A program made the translations under genes and the position numbers. Under the pieces are notes generated by a model. The model saw nothing but the letters and a program-made list of their open reading frames with translations. It was not told the origin of the DNA and did not search any database. 64,000 nucleotides of DNA from Thioclava arctica. GTDB taxonomy: Bacteria; Pseudomonadota; Alphaproteobacteria; Rhodobacterales; Rhodobacteraceae. The stretch is taken from positions 1 to 64,000 of the forward strand of contig NZ_JBFRYC010000012.1 of NCBI RefSeq assembly GCF_040892615.1, written 5' to 3'. Shown piece after piece: positions 8,965 through 16,702 of this stretch; position 1 is the stretch's first letter, and the number at the start of each line of letters is the position of its first letter.

Positions 8965-9369
8965 ATGAGTACGGCCTGCGCGGCCGCCGATGCGGTGCTG
9001 CGCAAACTGACCGAGGGGGGATGGTCGCGCGCTTGGCGACCCAAGGGGAAAAGCTGGATGCGGCCTTGCGCGCGGCGTTCGGCGCGCATCCTAATATCGG
9101 TGACATTCGCGGGCGCGGCATGTTTTGCGGCCTCGAAATCGTCGCGGATCGCGCAACCAAAGCGCCGCTTGATCCCGCCCGCGCCGTACACAAACAGATC
9201 AAAGCGGCGGCGTTCGAGGCCGGGCTGATCTGCTATCCGATGGGGGGCACGATTGGACGGGCAACGCGGCGATCACATCCTGCTCGCCCCGCCCTTCATT
9301 CTCAGCGACGACCAGATCGGCGAGTTGATCGACAAGCTGGGCACCGCAATCACAAAGGTATTGGGATGA
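8965..9369 (+). pseudogene. Remnant of a second class III aminotransferase (C-terminal part, frameshifted)
   Basis: Three frames joined end to end rebuild the C-terminal third of a class III aminotransferase. STACAAADAVLRKLTEGG is read first, then a frameshift in a run of six G (near 9015) gives MVARLATQGEKLDAAL through EAGLICYPMGGTI, and a second shift near 9253 gives DHILLAPPFILSD, ending at TGA 9367-9369. The PLP-lysine region is absent. It belongs to a different subgroup from the intact enzyme at 148-1500. The gene was probably the original next member of this operon before IS6 activity destroyed it. Confidence 0.8.
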
Positions 9370-9452
9370 GCTGGTTCTGTCGCAAACGAGGGCTGGCCCT
9401 TCAGTCCGGTAGAGTTTCGCGCTACGCTTGGTAAAAAACAAGGGGCGGCGGG

Positions 9453-9878
9453 TTGACGCAGATGGCTATTGATTTCAGGGGCGTGCACTACCCGAAACCG
9501 GTGATCCTTTACGCGGTGTTCTTCTACGTCCGCTATGCTGTCTCCTACCGCGACCTGGAAGAGATTATGTCCGAGCGCCGCGACCTCGCCGCCGCTCGTC
9601 GTTTCTCCAAGCAGGTGATAGCTGCGAACGACGTACCAGATCGTGTCGTGATCGACAAAAGCGGAGCCAATCTCGCCGGGCTTCAGGCGGTGAATGTGAT
9701 CCTGAAATTCACGAACTGCGGGCGGACGATCGGGATCCGGCAGGTCAAATATCTCAACAACATTCTTGAACAAGCCCACCGATTTATCAAACGGGTCACT
9801 CACCCCATGATGGGCTTCAAAGCATTCCATTGCCATGAGAAAGATCATTCGAGATGCCTCAGAATCCGATCGACATGA
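9453..9878 (+). pseudogene. Internally deleted IS6-family transposase
   Basis: The frame opens with an IS6-type N-terminus (RGVHYPKPVILYAVFFYVR, SYRDLEEIMSERR) and then jumps to the C-terminal third (VVIDKSGANLAGLQAV, RQVKYLNNILEQAHRFIKRVT, PMMGFKAF). About 80-100 residues holding the first catalytic Asp and the following strands are missing. The last 15 residues are out of frame. The element cannot make an active DDE enzyme by itself. It is one of four different IS6 relics in the window. Confidence 0.8.
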
Positions 9879-10161
9879 TCAAGCTCCGGCTTTGAACGGG
9901 AAGTCGAAGCAGCTGAAGCCAAATGAAAAAGATCAGATACTCTGGTGCGTTGAGGCGAGCGTCGGCATGCATGAAGATCCGGACAGTGCTTTCGCGCCAG
10001 ATCCCGGACTTGTCTCGGTGCTCGATTTTCTTGAAGCTGATATCGAATCTCGCCCGCTGGATCTGCGGGTCTTCGAGCAAGCTTTGTATGGCCGAGTTGA
10101 GGCTTTGGTTTCGGACATCGATGTCGATCTCGGCAAACCGCTGTCAGCAGAGGACGACTGA
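9835..10161 (+). pseudogene. PrlF-like antitoxin, N-terminus replaced by IS6 debris
   Basis: From about 9913 the frame reads KPNEKDQILW, then a region ending DIDVDLGKPLSAEDD. The pattern of LxFLEADIxxRP, then ALYGRVEALVxDIDVDL, then a short acidic tail matches the C-terminal half of alphaproteobacterial PrlF (SohA) antitoxins, which normally neutralise a YhaV toxin. The expected swapped-hairpin N-terminus is not visible, and the first 25 residues overlap the transposase remnant. No yhaV is present nearby; instead a 69-codon gene follows after one base. The family match is by pattern memory and moderately secure. Confidence 0.45.
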
Positions 10162-10162
10162 C

Positions 10163-10372
10163 ATGACCAAGCAAGATCAGGAAAACACCGCCAAATCGCA
10201 GGACACGTCCTCCGACAAGGACCAGTTCAATCTCGACAAGTTCGCCGAGGCCATGTCGAAGCCCAGCCCGGAAGAAGAAGCGTTTTTCGCGCGCCGAAGA
10301 GAGCTCGGCTTGGGTGTGGGACTATCTGAAGATGGTGAGATCATCTATGCTCGATCTCTTCGCGAGAAGTAG
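10163..10372 (+). CDS. Small unknown protein, paralogue of the one at 55522
   Basis: 69 residues beginning MTKQDQENTAKSQDT; the N-terminal half is hydrophilic and acidic and the C-terminal half carries FAEAMSKPSPEEEAFFARRR then LGLGVGLSEDG. A second protein with the same core (MSKPSAREVAFFAHRR, LGVGLSKEG) lies at 55522-55752 on the other strand. It starts one base after the PrlF-like frame, so both were probably one transcript and the protein may belong to a toxin-antitoxin-like unit. I do not recognise a family or catalytic motif. Confidence 0.55.
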   Translation: MTKQDQENTAKSQDTSSDKDQFNLDKFAEAMSKPSPEEEAFFARRRELGLGVGLSEDGEIIYARSLREK

Positions 10373-10515
10373 TTCGTCTGGCGGAAAACCGTGAAGGAAG
10401 TGACGGGGATGCCCGTGCTATCGACGAGAAGATGTAGCTGCTCACTTGAGCGACGACGACCGCTGCGATCTTTGAAACCTTGGCGATGCACAGCGAAAGC
10501 TGGCGCTCTGATGGC

Positions 10516-10683
10516 GTTGTCACATTATCTACTTCCGATTGCCCGGTCCGCGATTTGAAGGTAGCCGGTGCTGATGCAGACGCCGTCAATCAGCTATAAG
10601 CGCCACCGATTTCCGCCAGCAATCATTACTCATGCTGTCTGGCTATATTGTCGTTTCAACCTCAGTCTTCGTGAGGTTGAAGG
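10516..10683 (+). mobile_element. 5' fragment of an IS6-family element (inverted relative to the adjacent full copy)
   Basis: It begins with the terminal sequence GTTGTCACATTATCTACTTC and carries the first 35-40 transposase codons (MLMQTPSISYKRHRFPP, RFNLSLREVE) before stopping abruptly at the left end of the full copy at 10686. Its first about 92 bp are identical to the outer end of that copy (11491 downward); beyond that the two diverge to roughly 70% identity. Confidence 0.7.
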
Positions 10684-10685
10684 GT

Positions 10686-11491
10686 GTTGTCACGTTAACT
10701 TCCGCGCCTTGCAAGACCGGCCGGTTTCTGCTGGTTCAGGCGATGTCGGCTGCGGTTGCCCAAGCTTCGAATGCTTCCATTCGGTGATATCGTATAGTCA
10801 AGGCGGCGCGGCGTCTGGATGGAACGGTAAAACAATTTCGGATGGCGGAATGAACTGAAACGAACCGCTGTAATCCGCCTGGTGACCGGAAGCTTTGCAT
10901 CGCTCGTTCCCGCTTGCGAAATGGCAGGTGGCTATTCTCGGCGCGATTGTTGAGGCCCTTGTGCGACCAATGATCAAGGCCTGGCGCCACTTCCCGTTTG
11001 GCCGCCCCATAGGAGCGGAGCTTGTCGGTAATGATCCGTCTGGGCAGCCCGTGACATTTGATCAGGCGGAGCAGCAACCGTTTCGCGGCCCGCTTGTCGC
11101 GCTTGGATTGCAGGACCTCCTCCAGAACGATGCCATGCTGATCGAGTGCGCGCCAGAGCCAGAACCTCCGCCCCGAGATTTTCACAACGACTTCGTCCAG
11201 ATGCCAGACATCACCGGGACGCGCCTGTCGGCGCCGCAGGTTCCGTGCAATCTGGGGCCGAATTTGGCAGTCCAGCGCCGGATAGTTTCATAGGACACGT
11301 CAATGCCACGTTCGAGCAGCATCTCATCAACCTCACGCAAGCTCAGATTGAACCGGACGTAAAGCCAGACCGCATGGGCAATGATCTCAGGCGGAAAGCG
11401 GTGGCGCTTATAGCTGATTGACGGCGTCTGCATCAGCACCGGCTACCTTCAAATCGCGGACCGGGCAATCGGAAGTAGATAATGTGACAAC
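10686..11491 (-). mobile_element. IS6-family insertion sequence, about 806 bp, near full length
   Basis: The ends are GTTGTCACGTTAACTTCCG at 10686 and the complement of GTTGTCACATTATCTACTTC ending at 11491, imperfect terminal inverted repeats. The 806-bp size is standard for IS6 elements. It contains one transposase gene, on the minus strand and broken by a frameshift. It lies beside an inverted partial copy, and an ABC transporter ATPase fragment follows on the right. Confidence 0.8.
10736..11439 (-). pseudogene. IS6-family transposase with one frameshift
   Basis: Reading begins MLMQTPSISYKRHRFPPEII at 11439 with the IS6 N-terminal helix-turn-helix region (SYETIRRWTAKFGP). After GP a one-base loss in a C run near 11262 shifts the frame; the correct sequence (IARNLRRRQA, then VKISGRRFWLWRALDQHG, PRRIITDKLRSYGAAK, HKGLNNRAENSH) continues to 10736. 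The DDE residues are present: D in the DEVVVKI and RALDQHG region, D in ITDKL, and E in NRAENSH. A single base change could restore it, or programmed frameshifting might rescue it. Confidence 0.8.
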
Positions 11492-11499
11492 ATCGACGG

Positions 11500-11719
11500 A
11501 AGTCATGGACGTGCTTGCCCATCTCGCGTGTGAGGGCACAACGTTGGTGATAGCGACGCATGATCTGCAGCTGGCCTCAAAGATCGCCAAAACAGTGATC
11601 GTTCTTGACGGCGCCATGTGGTGGAAGCCGGACCGGCCCGCGCGCTGTTTGACGCACCGACACAAGAGCGCACTGCGCGTTTTATCGCCACCCTGAAATC
11701 CGCCGGGACCGCCGGATAG
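11500..11719 (+). pseudogene. C-terminal stub of an amino-acid ABC transporter ATPase
   Basis: The frame EVMDVLAHLACEGTTLVIATHDLQLASKIAKTVIVLDG is the stretch after Walker B of HisP/GlnQ-type ATPases, including the switch histidine in ATHD. A one-base loss near 11618 shifts to HVVEAGPARALFDAPT and ends at TAG 11717-11719. The Walker A and signature regions are missing, cut by the IS6 element on the left. It is non-functional debris of a former transporter operon. Confidence 0.75.
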
Positions 11720-12033
11720 CCCCATCAAAAAGCGGCAGCCCCCCAGCGATTCGCCTTGTGGATAAAATTCCAGCGGTAGCGGAGCAGCAGCTATCCGCTA
11801 CCATATTTTGTGCAGCGCGCGCGAATTCAAAAATTATTTAATATTTTCAACTTGTTAAATGCTGCCAAAGCCCTCTGGCTGCACAATCACGACGCTGCCC
11901 GCGCCTCCTGGGGATAAAAAACTGTTGTTTGAAGGAAAGTTGCGTGTAATTAGTTTAATCGTCGCCAGATCGCAAAAATCGCGCATTCTGGCGACGAAAG
12001 GGAACAGGCTCGACAAGAAGCCATGAGGGCAGC
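11720..12033. promoter_or_regulatory. AT-rich leader upstream of repABC
   Basis: This 314-bp stretch has no gene. The part around 11825-11865 is very AT-rich compared with the surroundings. It must contain the repA promoter and probably the RepA operator, but I could not pick a convincing -35/-10 pair or a repeated iteron. RepA is preceded by GAGGGCAGC, a plausible RBS. Confidence 0.4.
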
Positions 12034-13236
12034 ATGAATTCGACAGTAAAACCTCCCGTCTCGGGCTCTATCGCGGAAACGATTGCAGCCAATGCGACGC
12101 GGCTGTCTAATGCGCTCAATGAGCATATGCGCAACAGCTTTCAACCCGAAAGCCGTAAAACGCTGCGCAAGTTTCAGGCCTCTGAAGTGTCCGAGCTGAC
12201 CGGCATCAGCATGTCAAACCTGCGCACCCGCCATCAGGAACCCGATTTTCCCGAGGTCGAGACCGACACGCGCGGGCGTCGTCTGTATTCCGCCGAGGAA
12301 ATCGACCAGATCCGCCATATCATGGCGCGCACGGGGCGCAACGGCGATGCCTATTTGCCCGGCCGTCGCGAAGGCGATGCGCTGCAAGTCATCTCGATCG
12401 TGAACTTCAAGGGGGGGTCGAGCAAGACCACCTCGGCAATTCATCTCGCACAGCGATATGCCTTGCGGGGCTACCGGGTGCTGGCGCTGGACATGGATCC
12501 GCAGGCCAGTTTAACCACGATGTTCGGCTACCGTCCCGAGATCGAATTTGCTGAACACGGCACGGTCTATGACGCGCTGAAATACGAGGATCCGGTGCCG
12601 ATGAGCCAGATCGTCCGCAAGACCTATTTCCACAATCTCGATCTGGCCCCCGCGGGGTTGATGCTATCGGAATATGAAACCGAAACGGCCTATGCGCTGC
12701 AACACAAGATCGACCCGCCTTTCACGCAACGTCTTGCTATCGCTTTGGACGAGGTCGAGGCTAATTATGATCTTGTGATCATCGATTGCCCACCGCAGCT
12801 TGGCTTTACCACGATGACGGCTCTGCTAGCCTCTACCGGATTGCTGATTACAGTTGTCCCCAGCATGCTGGATGTCGCCTCAATGGCGCAATTCCTTGAA
12901 ATGGCGGGGGAAACCGTACGCACCTTAGAAGAGGCCACCGGCCCGATCGATTGGAATTTCCTGAAATTCCTGATCGCACGATACGAGCCAACCGACGTGC
13001 CTCAATCGCAAATGGCCGGATTCCTGCGCTCGATTCTGCTGGATCAGGTCCTGACGACGCCGATGCTGAAATCCACCGCGATTTCGGATGCCGGCATGAC
13101 ACAGCAATCCATCTACGAGCTCGAGCCCTCACAGGTTGTGCGCAAGACGCTCGACCGGATCATGGAAAGCGTGAACGGGGTCGCCGACGAGTTCGAGAAA
13201 AGCATTCAACAGGGATGGGGGCGCGAGACTGACTGA
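12034..13236 (+). CDS. repA: Plasmid partitioning ATPase RepA (ParA family)
   Basis: 400 residues. The N-terminal 115 residues contain a winged-helix or MerR-like DNA-binding region (ASEVSELTGISMSNLRTRH). This is followed by a ParA ATPase with a deviant Walker A motif FKGGSSKTTSA (near 128), the MDPQASLT switch I, and DLVIIDCPPQLG as Walker B (near 247). RepA drives segregation with RepB bound to parS and represses repABC transcription. repB begins on the last base of its stop (TGATG), giving tight coupling. It is full length and looks intact. Confidence 0.95.
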   Translation: MNSTVKPPVSGSIAETIAANATRLSNALNEHMRNSFQPESRKTLRKFQASEVSELTGISMSNLRTRHQEPDFPEVETDTRGRRLYSAEEIDQIRHIMARTGRNGDAYLPGRREGDALQVISIVNFKGGSSKTTSAIHLAQRYALRGYRVLALDMDPQASLTTMFGYRPEIEFAEHGTVYDALKYEDPVPMSQIVRKTYFHNLDLAPAGLMLSEYETETAYALQHKIDPPFTQRLAIALDEVEANYDLVIIDCPPQLGFTTMTALLASTGLLITVVPSMLDVASMAQFLEMAGETVRTLEEATGPIDWNFLKFLIARYEPTDVPQSQMAGFLRSILLDQVLTTPMLKSTAISDAGMTQQSIYELEPSQVVRKTLDRIMESVNGVADEFEKSIQQGWGRETD

Positions 13237-14210
13237 TGGCACGTAGAAACCTGTTCCAGCCCCCTGCCCCACCCTCTACCGGTTCCGCCGAAAGCCCGAC
13301 GGAAACAAAGTCGCGCTTTCCCAATACCGGCGCGATGAGCGGAGTGAAATCCACGCTAAAGGATCTCTCAAGCAATGCAGTGCGCGAAATTGCGCCCCAT
13401 CTGATCGACGATGGCGGTCCGAAAGACCGGCTCTCTTTCGCGGATGAGGATGTCGCGACGCTTGCGCAATCGATCAAGGAATTCGGGCAACAAGTGCCGA
13501 TCATGGTGCGCCCGATTGCCGAAAGTCCCGGTCGCTACCGGATCGTCTATGGCCGTAGGCGATTGCGTGCGCTGGCCTTGCTTGGGCAATCCGCCAAGGC
13601 GCTGGTCCGCTCCTTGTCAGATGAAGATGCGGTGCTGGCGCAGGGGCAGGAGAATTCTCAGCGTCTTGACCCAAGTTTTATAGAAAAAGCACTGTTTGCC
13701 AATGAGTTAACAGACGCTGGCTATGAAAACTCGGTGATTTTGGACGCGCTTGCGATCGACAAGCCGATGTTGTCGCGCATGAACAAGGTCACACGAGGTA
13801 TCCCGCGCCCTGTAGTTGGATTTATCGGCCCGGCGCATGGGGTTGGCCGCAGGCGATGGGAAGAATTGAGCGAGTTGTTCAACTCAGGCATTCAGGACGT
13901 TGCGGCGATGTTGTCCGCAGTCGATTCCAAAGCGGGCGCCCTGCCCTCAGACGAACGATTTAACGCAGTGCATGGCGAGATGACGCGCAGCACCGCTAGT
14001 CCCAAAGCGTCTCGTTCCGCCCCCCCTGCCCTATCGATGGTGCATGAGGACGGAACAGTTCTCGCCGAGGTCAAGGAAACTGCGCGTGCGCTGACGTTCA
14101 AGCTGTCGAAAACCGATACTCCGGACTTCGCGCGCTGGATGCGTGACAACGCGGAAACCGAATTGAAACGTCTCTATGAGGCGTGGCAAGCGTCGGCAAA
14201 AGCCGATTAA
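13236..14210 (+). CDS. repB: Plasmid partitioning protein RepB (ParB family)
   Basis: 324 residues starting MARRNLFQPP, the typical RepB opening. A ParB/Sulfiredoxin-like N-domain carries the YRIVYGRRRLRALA motif (near 104-117) and ENSQR, followed by an HTH region (SVILDALAIDKPMLSRMNKV). RepB binds the parS palindromes and nucleates the partition complex with RepA. It lies between repA (one-base overlap) and repC, with a 224-bp gap to repC where repABC replicons encode the antisense regulator. Confidence 0.94.
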   Translation: MARRNLFQPPAPPSTGSAESPTETKSRFPNTGAMSGVKSTLKDLSSNAVREIAPHLIDDGGPKDRLSFADEDVATLAQSIKEFGQQVPIMVRPIAESPGRYRIVYGRRRLRALALLGQSAKALVRSLSDEDAVLAQGQENSQRLDPSFIEKALFANELTDAGYENSVILDALAIDKPMLSRMNKVTRGIPRPVVGFIGPAHGVGRRRWEELSELFNSGIQDVAAMLSAVDSKAGALPSDERFNAVHGEMTRSTASPKASRSAPPALSMVHEDGTVLAEVKETARALTFKLSKTDTPDFARWMRDNAETELKRLYEAWQASAKAD

Positions 14211-14434
14211 GAACCGAGCAGTCAATAACAAAAGGAGCACATAAGCAGCCAGAAACGAAAGAGCCCCCCAAGGTAATCCCCGGAGAGCCCAATCTGTCGT
14301 TTGCACCCACAGATTTACCAGCTTCTCTCCGACAGTCAACAACAACCGATTCGGTTGACGTGTTTTCTGTACCCTTTTTTACGGGAAAACTGAGGATCCG
14401 GTCCTCTTTTGCCATCAGGTTGCCGTGATAAGCC
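14211..14434 (-). ncRNA. repB-repC spacer; expected site of the counter-transcribed RNA (ctRNA / incA)
   Basis: repABC plasmids express a small antisense RNA from this spacer that controls repC and incompatibility. The sequence here is 224 bp and noncoding. A palindrome CAACCGATTCGGTTG lies at about 14341-14356, and just beyond it is an A/T run (CCCTTTTTTACGGG). A minus-strand promoter on the repC side would read through this palindrome. The exact RNA ends and promoter were not resolved; the call rests on synteny plus the hairpin. Confidence 0.45.
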
Positions 14435-15535
14435 ATGGCATTCATTCAAGTCGCCGCGCCTTTCGGGCAGCGGGTCGGTCAAGTATTGTCCGCGGACAAC
14501 CCCTTTCCCGAACGTCACATCGTCATCGAAATCATCCGCAAAGCCGCGCCTCTCCTGAGCCTCAAGCCACCGGTCATCGCAACGCTCGAGGCCATGTTGT
14601 CTTGCCTAGCGCCGAAGCGAACCCACCACACAGTCTTTGCCTCTAATGCAACGCTCTCCTTCCGACGCAGCGGGATTACCGAACGCAGCATCCGTCGGCA
14701 CGTTGCGACCCTGCAAGAGCTTGGCCTGTTGGTACGTCACGACAGCCCGAACAAGAAACGCTACACACGGCACAACGCAAATGAAGGAAAGTCGCTTCGG
14801 TTTGGTTTTGACCTCAGCCCGCTATTCGAACGCCTGCATGAACTGTCCGGCCTCGCAGCCACTGCCGCGCAACAACAAGAACAAATCAACTATCTCCGGT
14901 GCAAACTGCGCGCAGCGATCAACATGACGCTTACGCAAGACCCCCAAAATGAGGATGCCCTTCTGGGCTTGAAACTGTTGCGGAGAAAGCTGTCACTGGA
15001 GCAGCTCGAAACATTGTTAGAAATTCATCAAACGCCCCCCGCCGAAGCCGCTGCGGACCGTAACGTATCAAGTCAACATTCGGCTGATCTGTCCGCCAAC
15101 GACGGCCAATTTGTCCGCCACTATCATAAGTCAAATAAAGAACTTAATGATAAGAAAGAAACATCCTCTGAACCACCCAGCCCTCACACAGCCAACGAAA
15201 CACTTAAGCTTGCAGAGCTGATCGCCGCCTGCCCTCAAGCGATGGAATTTTCGCTAAGAAACATAGAAACGCCAGCAGACGTAATTGCTCATGGTCGAAG
15301 TCTTGCGCCCATGATTGGCATTGATCGAGCAAATTACCAAGCCGCTGAACACTCGATTGGACCTTATCACGCAGCAATTTCAGTTTGGATCATGACGCAA
15401 TTCCATGAACGCATTCAGCAAGTCGGTGCCTATTTCCGGTCCATTACCAGCGGACGCAATAGCGCGAACTTTGACCCTATCCGCTTGATCAAACGTATGT
15501 CAAACCAGACAGGGTTCTCATTGCAAAGAACATAG
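14435..15535 (+). CDS. repC: Replication initiator RepC
   Basis: 366 residues. The N-terminal domain has a winged-helix character (SGITERSIRRHVATLQELGLLVRHDSPNKKRY, near 77-110), typical of RepC initiators, which bind an origin lying inside their own coding sequence. The middle region, predicted helical, precedes a C-terminal domain found in RepC (ANYQAAEHSIGPYHAAISVWIM). A parS-like palindrome lies within codons 18-22. Length is slightly below the usual 400-440 of rhizobial RepC but fits Rhodobacterales versions. Confidence 0.92.
   Translation: MAFIQVAAPFGQRVGQVLSADNPFPERHIVIEIIRKAAPLLSLKPPVIATLEAMLSCLAPKRTHHTVFASNATLSFRRSGITERSIRRHVATLQELGLLVRHDSPNKKRYTRHNANEGKSLRFGFDLSPLFERLHELSGLAATAAQQQEQINYLRCKLRAAINMTLTQDPQNEDALLGLKLLRRKLSLEQLETLLEIHQTPPAEAAADRNVSSQHSADLSANDGQFVRHYHKSNKELNDKKETSSEPPSPHTANETLKLAELIAACPQAMEFSLRNIETPADVIAHGRSLAPMIGIDRANYQAAEHSIGPYHAAISVWIMTQFHERIQQVGAYFRSITSGRNSANFDPIRLIKRMSNQTGFSLQRT
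14486..14499. promoter_or_regulatory. parS-like 14-bp perfect palindrome inside the start of repC
   Basis: TTGTCCGCGGACAA is a perfect 14-bp palindrome. An identical copy lies immediately 3' of repC (15538-15551). Rhodobacterales repABC replicons carry 14-bp perfect palindromes as RepB-binding partition sites, so this is very probably parS. The location inside the repC coding region is unusual and may also affect repC expression. Confidence 0.75.
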
Positions 15536-15537
15536 AA

Positions 15538-15551
15538 TTGTCCGCGGACAA
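15538..15551. promoter_or_regulatory. Second parS-like palindrome, just 3' of repC
   Basis: Identical TTGTCCGCGGACAA, starting two bases after the repC stop codon. With the first copy it brackets repC. Its sequence identity with the intragenic copy argues that both are bound by the same protein, presumably RepB. Confidence 0.78.
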
Positions 15552-16077
15552 CATGGGCCCAATTGCTTGTAAGTGCCATCCGTCAGGCATTGACAGATTG
15601 ACCATTAGAAGGGCGAATTCGAGCAGTCAGCTGAATACCTCGACGCGATATTCGCTCTGTTCAACCTACTGGCTGAACTTACCGTAATATAGCGTGAACC
15701 TCTCGAATTTTTGCCACCAGTCGGCATACGTCCAACAAGCGCTCATTTTCTGATTTATCAGCGGAAGTACAGCAGGTGAAATTTTCCGTCTCCTGCATAG
15801 CTCAACTTCGATAGGGATGACTTACGGCCTCGCCACCCTTGGGCAAGCTCACGCGCGTTCACTCGCCGCAGCATTGATAGTAACAGGCAATTGCCGCCGA
15901 AGGTATTTTATAACTGGATCCCAATTTAGGCTGCATGCTTGAGAAGGCCGGGGCAGGGGAGCTGCATTTGGAGCACAGCTTCTTTGATAGGCTCAGCGAT
16001 TATGCGGCATAAACAGCCAAGCCTGCCTTGAAGGCAGTGCTACTCAGTGTTACCTTTGGCATGGAAGGAGACTTGCC
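15552..16077. other. Gene-free spacer between repC and parDE
   Basis: About 525 bp without a convincing open frame on either strand. It holds a short perfect hairpin CTGCCTTGAAGGCAG (16023-16037) about 40 bp before parD that could be a ParD operator. The parD RBS is AAGGAG. I saw nothing else supportable, although replication-associated sequence may extend here from repC. Confidence 0.4.
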
Positions 16078-16353
16078 ATGAGTGTAAAATCTTCAATCTC
16101 GCTCTCTGATCAACAGGATGCCTTTGCGCGCGGGTTGGTGGAGCAGGGGCGGTTTTCGAGTGTCAGCGCCGTTATCCAAAACGGGCTGGATCTTCTGCGG
16201 CGGAAAACCGAAGCCGACGAGGCGGAAACGGCCGCGCTTCATCTGCTCTTGGTGGAGCGTCAGGGGGGGGCGTTCGTCTCGGGTCCCGAAATACAAAGTC
16301 GCGTCAGTGCCATGATCGGCAGGAAGCGGCGGGGCCCTCGTGTGGAGCGTTGA
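16078..16353 (+). CDS. parD: ParD-family antitoxin (ribbon-helix-helix)
   Basis: 91 residues. The N-terminal half (SISLSDQQDAFARGLVEQGRFSSVSAVIQNGLDLL) is the CopG/Arc-like ribbon-helix-helix of ParD/CC2985-type antitoxins; the acidic and flexible C-terminus would wrap ParE. The downstream parE gene overlaps by 14 bp, the classic antitoxin-first order. ParD should repress its own promoter. It probably serves plasmid stability next to repABC. Confidence 0.9.
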   Translation: MSVKSSISLSDQQDAFARGLVEQGRFSSVSAVIQNGLDLLRRKTEADEAETAALHLLLVERQGGAFVSGPEIQSRVSAMIGRKRRGPRVER

Positions 16354-16693
16354 GTTCGCTGCAGCCACGGAGCAAGATTTCGAGTTGATCTTTGATCATC
16401 TTGTTCAGTCCTATACGGATTTTGGCGATGATCTTGAAACGGCCATGGATCGCGCTGAGCATCGCATTTTGGCGATACAGTCCTCGGCACTTGAATTGGC
16501 GAAAGCACCGTTTCAAGGGACGCTGCGCCCCGATATTCTGGACGAATTGCGCTATGTTCGGCACAACAAGGCCGTGTTTTGGTTCATAGCAAAGGAAGAT
16601 CGCAAGGCCGTGCAGGTATTGGCGGTTTTCTACGGCGGGCAGGATCACATTCGCCATATGTTGGCGCGTTTGCTCGCTGGCAGCCCCGAGTAG
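16340..16693 (+). CDS. parE: ParE-family toxin
   Basis: 117 residues from a GTG start (16340) that overlaps the end of parD. The sequence has the RelE/ParE-fold signature: a helical hairpin with FELIFDHLVQSY, then LRPDILDELRYVRHNKAVFWFIA and VQVLAVFYGGQD for the C-terminal sheet. ParE toxins poison DNA gyrase. Length is at the upper end of the family (95-115). Frame and key hydrophobic residues look intact, so the module is probably active. Confidence 0.88.
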   Translation: MWSVEFAAATEQDFELIFDHLVQSYTDFGDDLETAMDRAEHRILAIQSSALELAKAPFQGTLRPDILDELRYVRHNKAVFWFIAKEDRKAVQVLAVFYGGQDHIRHMLARLLAGSPE

Positions 16694-16702
16694 GGCAGGG
16701 CG

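Noticed and set aside
9835..9912. First 25 codons of the PrlF-like frame as the real start of an antitoxin
   Set aside because: They overlap the out-of-frame tail of the IS6 transposase and lack the PrlF N-terminal pattern.
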